Shown here: positions 39,101 to 45,100 of the stretch, piece after piece | Position numbering within the stretch: the stretch's first letter is position 1 | How the letters are laid out: every line of letters starts with the position of its first letter | Assembly: GCA_949987565.1 (NCBI GenBank) | Contig: OX465121.1 | Location: 2,745,117-2,809,116, forward strand | Direction of reading: 5' to 3' | Source: Luidia sarsii | Taxonomy: Eukaryota; Echinodermata; Asteroidea; Paxillosida; Luidiidae | DNA length: 64,000 nt | The notes under the pieces: model-generated | The model's input: only the letters and a program-made list of their open reading frames with translations | What the model was told of the DNA's origin: nothing | Database searches by the model: none | Translations under genes and position numbers: made by a program

Positions 39101-42100
39101 TTGGTTGTCATAGAAATATCTAACGGTGACCGAAAGTTAACCTTTTTAAGGCAAGTAAAAGGGAGCAAGTCAGTCATTCACTGACTGGTCATTGCAGAGG
39201 GTTGGTGTTCTTACAAACCAGTCATGCCTTGCTTTGCCTCCCAACCATTGCCTTCACATCATGTAAGTACAGCATTGCATGCACGCTGTCTTAATGCTGA
39301 AGCATTGTCATAGTATATATATGGTACTCTAGTATTAATTGTAACTGCCCTGCAGTTTCATCAGTATTGTGGACATTTATTTCATTTCATTTTTGGGATG
39401 CGTTCCATGGAAAGAGAGCCACAGGTGCAATGCTTGTGAACATGTATGCTCAAACTCATGGTGAGCATAAATCAGTTTATTTTTTTTTAGCATGGCATGC
39501 TTTTTGTAGCCAATAATACATTATGACGTCCTTTCAAATTATGGTTGCATTGTCCAAGCTGTGGAATTGGAACTGTACTAATTTTATAATTTGTAATGTT
39601 TATCTTAAATTTGTAGCTGACCTGACATTTTTATCCTAGCAGGACCTTTCTCTAAGGCAGAATGCCTGTACGGTTCTCTTGATTTGTTTTATCTAAACAG
39701 AATAAATCAATATGAATTGTGATTACACTTTTGGTGGCTGGGTTTGTGAATATGAATGCAGTTTGCACTCATAATTAACCTTGACAAGTCAAAGGTTCAC
39801 GTAGTGATAGGAATGTTTCATTACATTATTCTCTCAGTCAAACAATTTTGGAGCGGGTTAGTGATTATAGACTCTAGCATGGAATACATTGATTTGTATG
39901 GTTGTTAAAATGTTGCCAACTTCTTACTTCCTTAAAAGACTGAAATGTAAATATCTAAAATACAGAGAGCCTGATTTCAATGCCAGCAGGACCTTCCTGA
40001 AAGCCAGAATCATTCTGCCTTTGAGAGAGCTCCTACTAGAATGGAAATGTCAGACGCTCTAAATTGTGTGAAATGTATTGTGAGTGGTATGCATGACATA
40101 GGGATATACAGTAATGGCTTGGACAACAAAAATCAAGAATCAAAAACAAACATCTATCCCCAACTAATATACAAACATGGTTTAAACTGCTTACCAACTA
40201 AAGCGACAAAAATAACATTTTCATCCTTTCAGGACCTTTGAGAAAAGTCCTGCTATGATCAAAATGTCAAGCCCTCTATTTCTTTTTAGATTTATCCTAA
40301 AGTACTCAAAAATGCATCAAAATGCACATCAACTTACATGCCCAAGAATATTAAAATCTCCAAAGTTGAGAAGGATATATTTGTGATCCTAGCAGGACCT
40401 TTTCAATGGTCCTTTGAGAAAGGTCCTATAAAGATCTAAATACCAGCCCCTGAAAAGGATTGAGAGTTTGTATCTGGGTGAATGTTCTAGAATACTGGAA
40501 TGCATTTTTGTTTTGATTGTATTGTTGAAGATGCTGCTAGGAGAGCTGAAGGTCAAGACGGATGAGAGACAGCGACTCATCTTGGAGCAGGGAGAACGAA
40601 AGAAGGTGCCTCCACCCACTGCACCAAAAAGATATAGCTACGGGGTACCAGTTGCTTCTGCAATAAGTAATGGGGCTGCAACTGAACGCACACAGATAAC
40701 AACTAAGAGAAGCAGGATTGAAGAGGTTAGTTTTTAAGACACATTTTCTGCTTTAAACAAATTTCAATTAACACCTTTTTTTCAAAGGTGCTCCTCAAAT
40801 ACAAGATTCTATAATTCATCTCCTTGATTCCATTCCCATTTCATTGGTTCTTGTTTCTTTCAAAACCACCAGTGGGACTGGTTTGCCATTACCGTGATAG
40901 CATGAAAGTTAAGCTCTTCTCAGAACCACACATTATGCACTTGGTGTCACCAAAAACATTCTACACATAAGGCTTCATTATAAATTACTGGAAGTCTGAA
41001 TATATAAAGCCATATCATGTAATGTCACTCGTAAGTTGTTTTTAAGTAAAGTTTTGATCATTTTCCAATTAAGTCAAATCATGTGTATTAAGGCACAATG
41101 TTGATTGCATGTTTATGGAACAGTGAACAATAACAATAGCTGCTAACTGGCTAAAGGTGGAATGAGATATCTTTAAACTATTGGAGTATTCATGTTGTCA
41201 TGAAAGTTAATGTGATGACTTTTTTTAGGAGCTTTTGGAGGAACTGGAGTATCAGCTTCCAACCATAGACACAGATGCCTGGGCAAAGATCTACTTTCTT
41301 GAAAAGAGATGTCGCCTGGTGGACTTCAACATCAAATCCTCTGCAGTCATTGTGGATGGATCCAAGTTGCAATACCCTGGAAGGTATGTTCACTCATTCA
41401 TCTGGGCACTAGAACTGAAGATGTCATGCTGGAAAGGAGGCAGCTGAAATAACACAGAGTTGGAGACTTGGTGAACAAGACAACACCCAGTGTGGAAATA
41501 ACAAGAAATATCTTTGCTGGGGTAGGGCACCAGTCAGTATCAAAGATAGGTGACTTTTTACAAATACAGGGCCTAAGGGCTGTATAGCTATGATGGCAGA
41601 GCACTGATACATGAAGTCAGAGGTCTAGGTTCAAATCATCGTCCGTTCAGTTTTATTTGCTGTTGTAATAACTTTTTGAACAAGTCTTTCAGTTTTCCTT
41701 TCCTTTCATTTGCTTTACTGAGGCCTTATAAAAAAACCCACAATTATCTTATTTGGTTTGTGTATACCAGGCTTGGCTTTGGGGCTCTTCACAACCCACT
41801 ACGAGACAAGCAGACAGAGAAGGTCCGTGCTCACATTGGCAAAGGGGTGCAGATTGAAGTAGATGAAGAAGGCAATGTGTGGGCCACCAGACTGGGCAAG
41901 AATGAGGTCTTTGTCAAGGGATGTTTTGACCCAGAGAACCATTGCATCTCTGCTGATGTGATTGAGAGAATGGGCCATTTGGAGACAAACATTCCAATGA
42001 AGGTAAGTGAGAGACGTCTGACTCTGCAGTCTGTTCACTCCAATTTGAGCTTGACCTCTGCCTCATTAAATGCTATGCCAGGAGTCAGTATTGCCTGTCA

Positions 42101-45100
42101 GTCAAGAGCGACACCAATTTCCACAGTCACATGAACAGCAGTACAGTCCATACTGGTGTGATGAATTTGCTTGAGGTCCTCTTACAGTGAATGGACAGTT
42201 GTGTGTTTGCTTTCAATGAATTAACCTTGCATGGAACCTTGGATATATCATGGCTCAATGGTTGACTTCTCCAGTCTTATGACTTTTTGGGGGGCTGATG
42301 TATGTTGAGGCCATTTCATGTAATCCCAATTGAATCTAAAATTTAGTGGGCCTGACGTTTCGATCCTAGCAGGACCTTTCTCAAAGGCAGAGAAAGCCTT
42401 TGAGAAAGGTCCTGCTAGGATCGAAACGTCAGGCCCACTAAATTTTAGATTTACATTTTGGTAATTTTAGTCAGTAAGCAGTTTGCAACATTTTTGTATA
42501 TCACCTTAATCCCAATTGAGTTATTTTTGTAATTAAACATGCTCAGAAAATGTTGCCAAATTCTCTTCCACATAAAGACATTTTGTTATATACTTTGGCT
42601 AAATATCCGATTTTTAGTGCCACTAAAATCATGTAATTTATCCTGGTTATACTGTATGTGCATGGAAAATGGAACGTCGCTATAACGAACATCCCTGGAT
42701 CCATGCAAATTGTCCGGCATTGCAGTTGTTTGTTGTCGCAAGTGTGGCCACATATTTTGAACACAAAAAGAGCCAAAGGGCATGTTCATTACAGCCGAAT
42801 GTTTGGTGTATCAGTGGTCATTATAGGGACGTTCCACTATAGACTAACACACTTCACTAGCTGGAGTCTGTTCAGAAGTGAGTGTCAGGCCCTAACCCCA
42901 TCAGTAATCCTTCTGCTTCTATGTCTGCTCTCTGGCAGGTTTTTGACATCAAGGAATACAAGATCCAGCTAGCTCTGGAGGCCAAGAAGTCTGAGCAGTC
43001 TGAGATAGACAAGAAGCGTCTCAAGCAGCTCTGCATTGTCTCTCTCAGCTTTGTCAAGGATGCAGTGGAAGACATCAACACTCCTTGCTGGGTCAGCATT
43101 GTTGTCTTGCCCGCACTCAGACTTGACAACCCTAAAAGTGAGTGTTGCATTTTCTCTTCTACCCAACATTTCCATCTACGACTTGCTTAGCTGTCGACTG
43201 TTACATGTATCTACACCTGGGGTTTCTTATATTAGATCTTTCCACATAGTTGAACACAAGTGTGAAATGATAGGTACTACTACAAACCAAGACAAGTTTT
43301 CATAGATTTATGATCATTGAGCTGATGATAATGTAGTGCGATGAGGGTTTGCCCTACTCAACATGATTACCACATCATAGTAGCCCTATTGGCTGCTGAA
43401 ATTTACAGGCAGCTAAGGCAGGATTTTAACCAGTGACTCCTAAGTAGAAGTTCTAGAAAGTTCTAGAAAGTTCTAGTGCAGACATCTTAACCATTTGACA
43501 AGCAAGTGGGTCATGATTGTGAATTTTTCAGCAGTAAATTTGGCAAAGCAGAGCATACAGTGATTGTGATATGTCTGTTAGGGCAAAGCCTCATTGGAAA
43601 GATAAGCATTGATTCATTAAATATGATTCTTCTATCTATTTTGCAGTTCTGCAAGATGCCACAAGAATACTATCAGTCTACCGCACAGCCAAACAAATAC
43701 AAGCCAGCGAAATGGGAAGATCGGTGAGTTTCTTTATGACACAATTTATCAAAATGATGAAAACAGTTCTATTCCACTATTTCTAAGTTTTCAGTTGCTA
43801 AAAGTATGAGATATATAAGTAGATAAAATTACCAAAAAGTTTTAAAATATGTCCTTTCAAATTGAAAAAAAAAATGCAAAGATAATTTTGACCAGATCCC
43901 CGTCCAATCAAAGTTTCTTATCCATTTTTTTCCAATTTGTTCAAATGTTTTTCCAATATGCCCCTTCCCTCATAAAACCCCAAAGCAATGTTTTCCAGTT
44001 TCCATCCATCCAGTCCAATCTAAAAAAAAAAATTGGAAAAATGTTGAGAACAATTTCAGTTTCTGTCTTTACATTGGTGTACTGTAGACACTTAAAGTGC
44101 ATGTGATATGGGTTGTAAAAAACTGTTTTCTTTTCTGTAACCTTACTGTCCTTACTGTCCATGATAAAAGTGAAAAGCCCAAAGAGCTCTATCAGATTGA
44201 ACAGTGGCACCAATTCAATATCATAATCCTTTCAGTTATGCCCAGAACTCCTGGTAAGTCTTGCTTAATATTGAGGAGTTAGGCACCATCCTGAATATAG
44301 TGTCAAAAGTTGAATAATGAGTGGTGACTCTATCGAGACTGTGTGTCAGGCTAGCCCGGATATGTAGAGGATAACTGGTTGAGTGCTATCAGGGAGAGCA
44401 AGTACTCTGAGGATCATTCCTGGCTAGATGGAGCTCCGATTCCTGTGGGGTTAAGACAGGCATGGTGCCAGGTCTCTAGGGGTCCATTGACTGTGACTCA
44501 GGCCAAAGGAGGTTCCCCCTTGTGCCAGCCAAGAGTCTGCATGCAATTTGCCACACATAGATAGATAAAGAGGAAAGAAGAAGAAGAAAAAAAAAGTGTG
44601 CTGTTGGATGACTCTAACCATACACAATCCATGTATATCTGAGTAAAAGACTCAGAACACAGGAAATTAGTAACAGAAATGTAGATGGCTCTGCTTCCAC
44701 TTTAATTGGAAATCTGTGAATGTATAAACTACGGATGTATCCAATAAATTCATGAGTGGTTTGAGGTGGGTCATTAAACAACATAATGGGATCTTGATAA
44801 AAGTAGAAAAGGGATTACTAAGCTCTGGTTTTAGTGTAATAGATACAAGAAGAAACGTGTTTGTATTTGAAACAAATTGAAAGTTTATTCCACTTCACTT
44901 TGAAGGAATGGACAGTATCAGAAAGTGATTTTCCAGCTTTCTTTATTCTCTTTCCACTATAGGCAAGTCGTAAATGGGCCAAGTCCAACATGCGTCGCTC
45001 CAACTTTGAGAAAGAGAACAGCAAGAAGGAAGGGCGACGTGCCAGACTAAATGAGATGCAGAAAGCCAAAGCCATGGGCATGGAAGCCATCTATAGCTGG

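Larger units (their letters stand above)
41229..43723 (+). other. MH2 domain exons (19-22) of the myosin
   Basis: Residues about 893-1080 follow the SMAD MH2 pattern in order: an initial Trp strand ([18 protein letters not shown]), [22 protein letters not shown] (948-957), [23 protein letters not shown] (1001-1008), then [13 protein letters not shown] (1032-1044) and TPCWVSIVV. Spacing and conserved words match SMAD MH2 closely. The loop between SFVK and TPCW is only seven residues, against about thirteen in SMADs. No MH1 DNA-binding domain is encoded. The domain is in frame and spliced to the motor exons with consistent phases. Confidence 0.9.
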
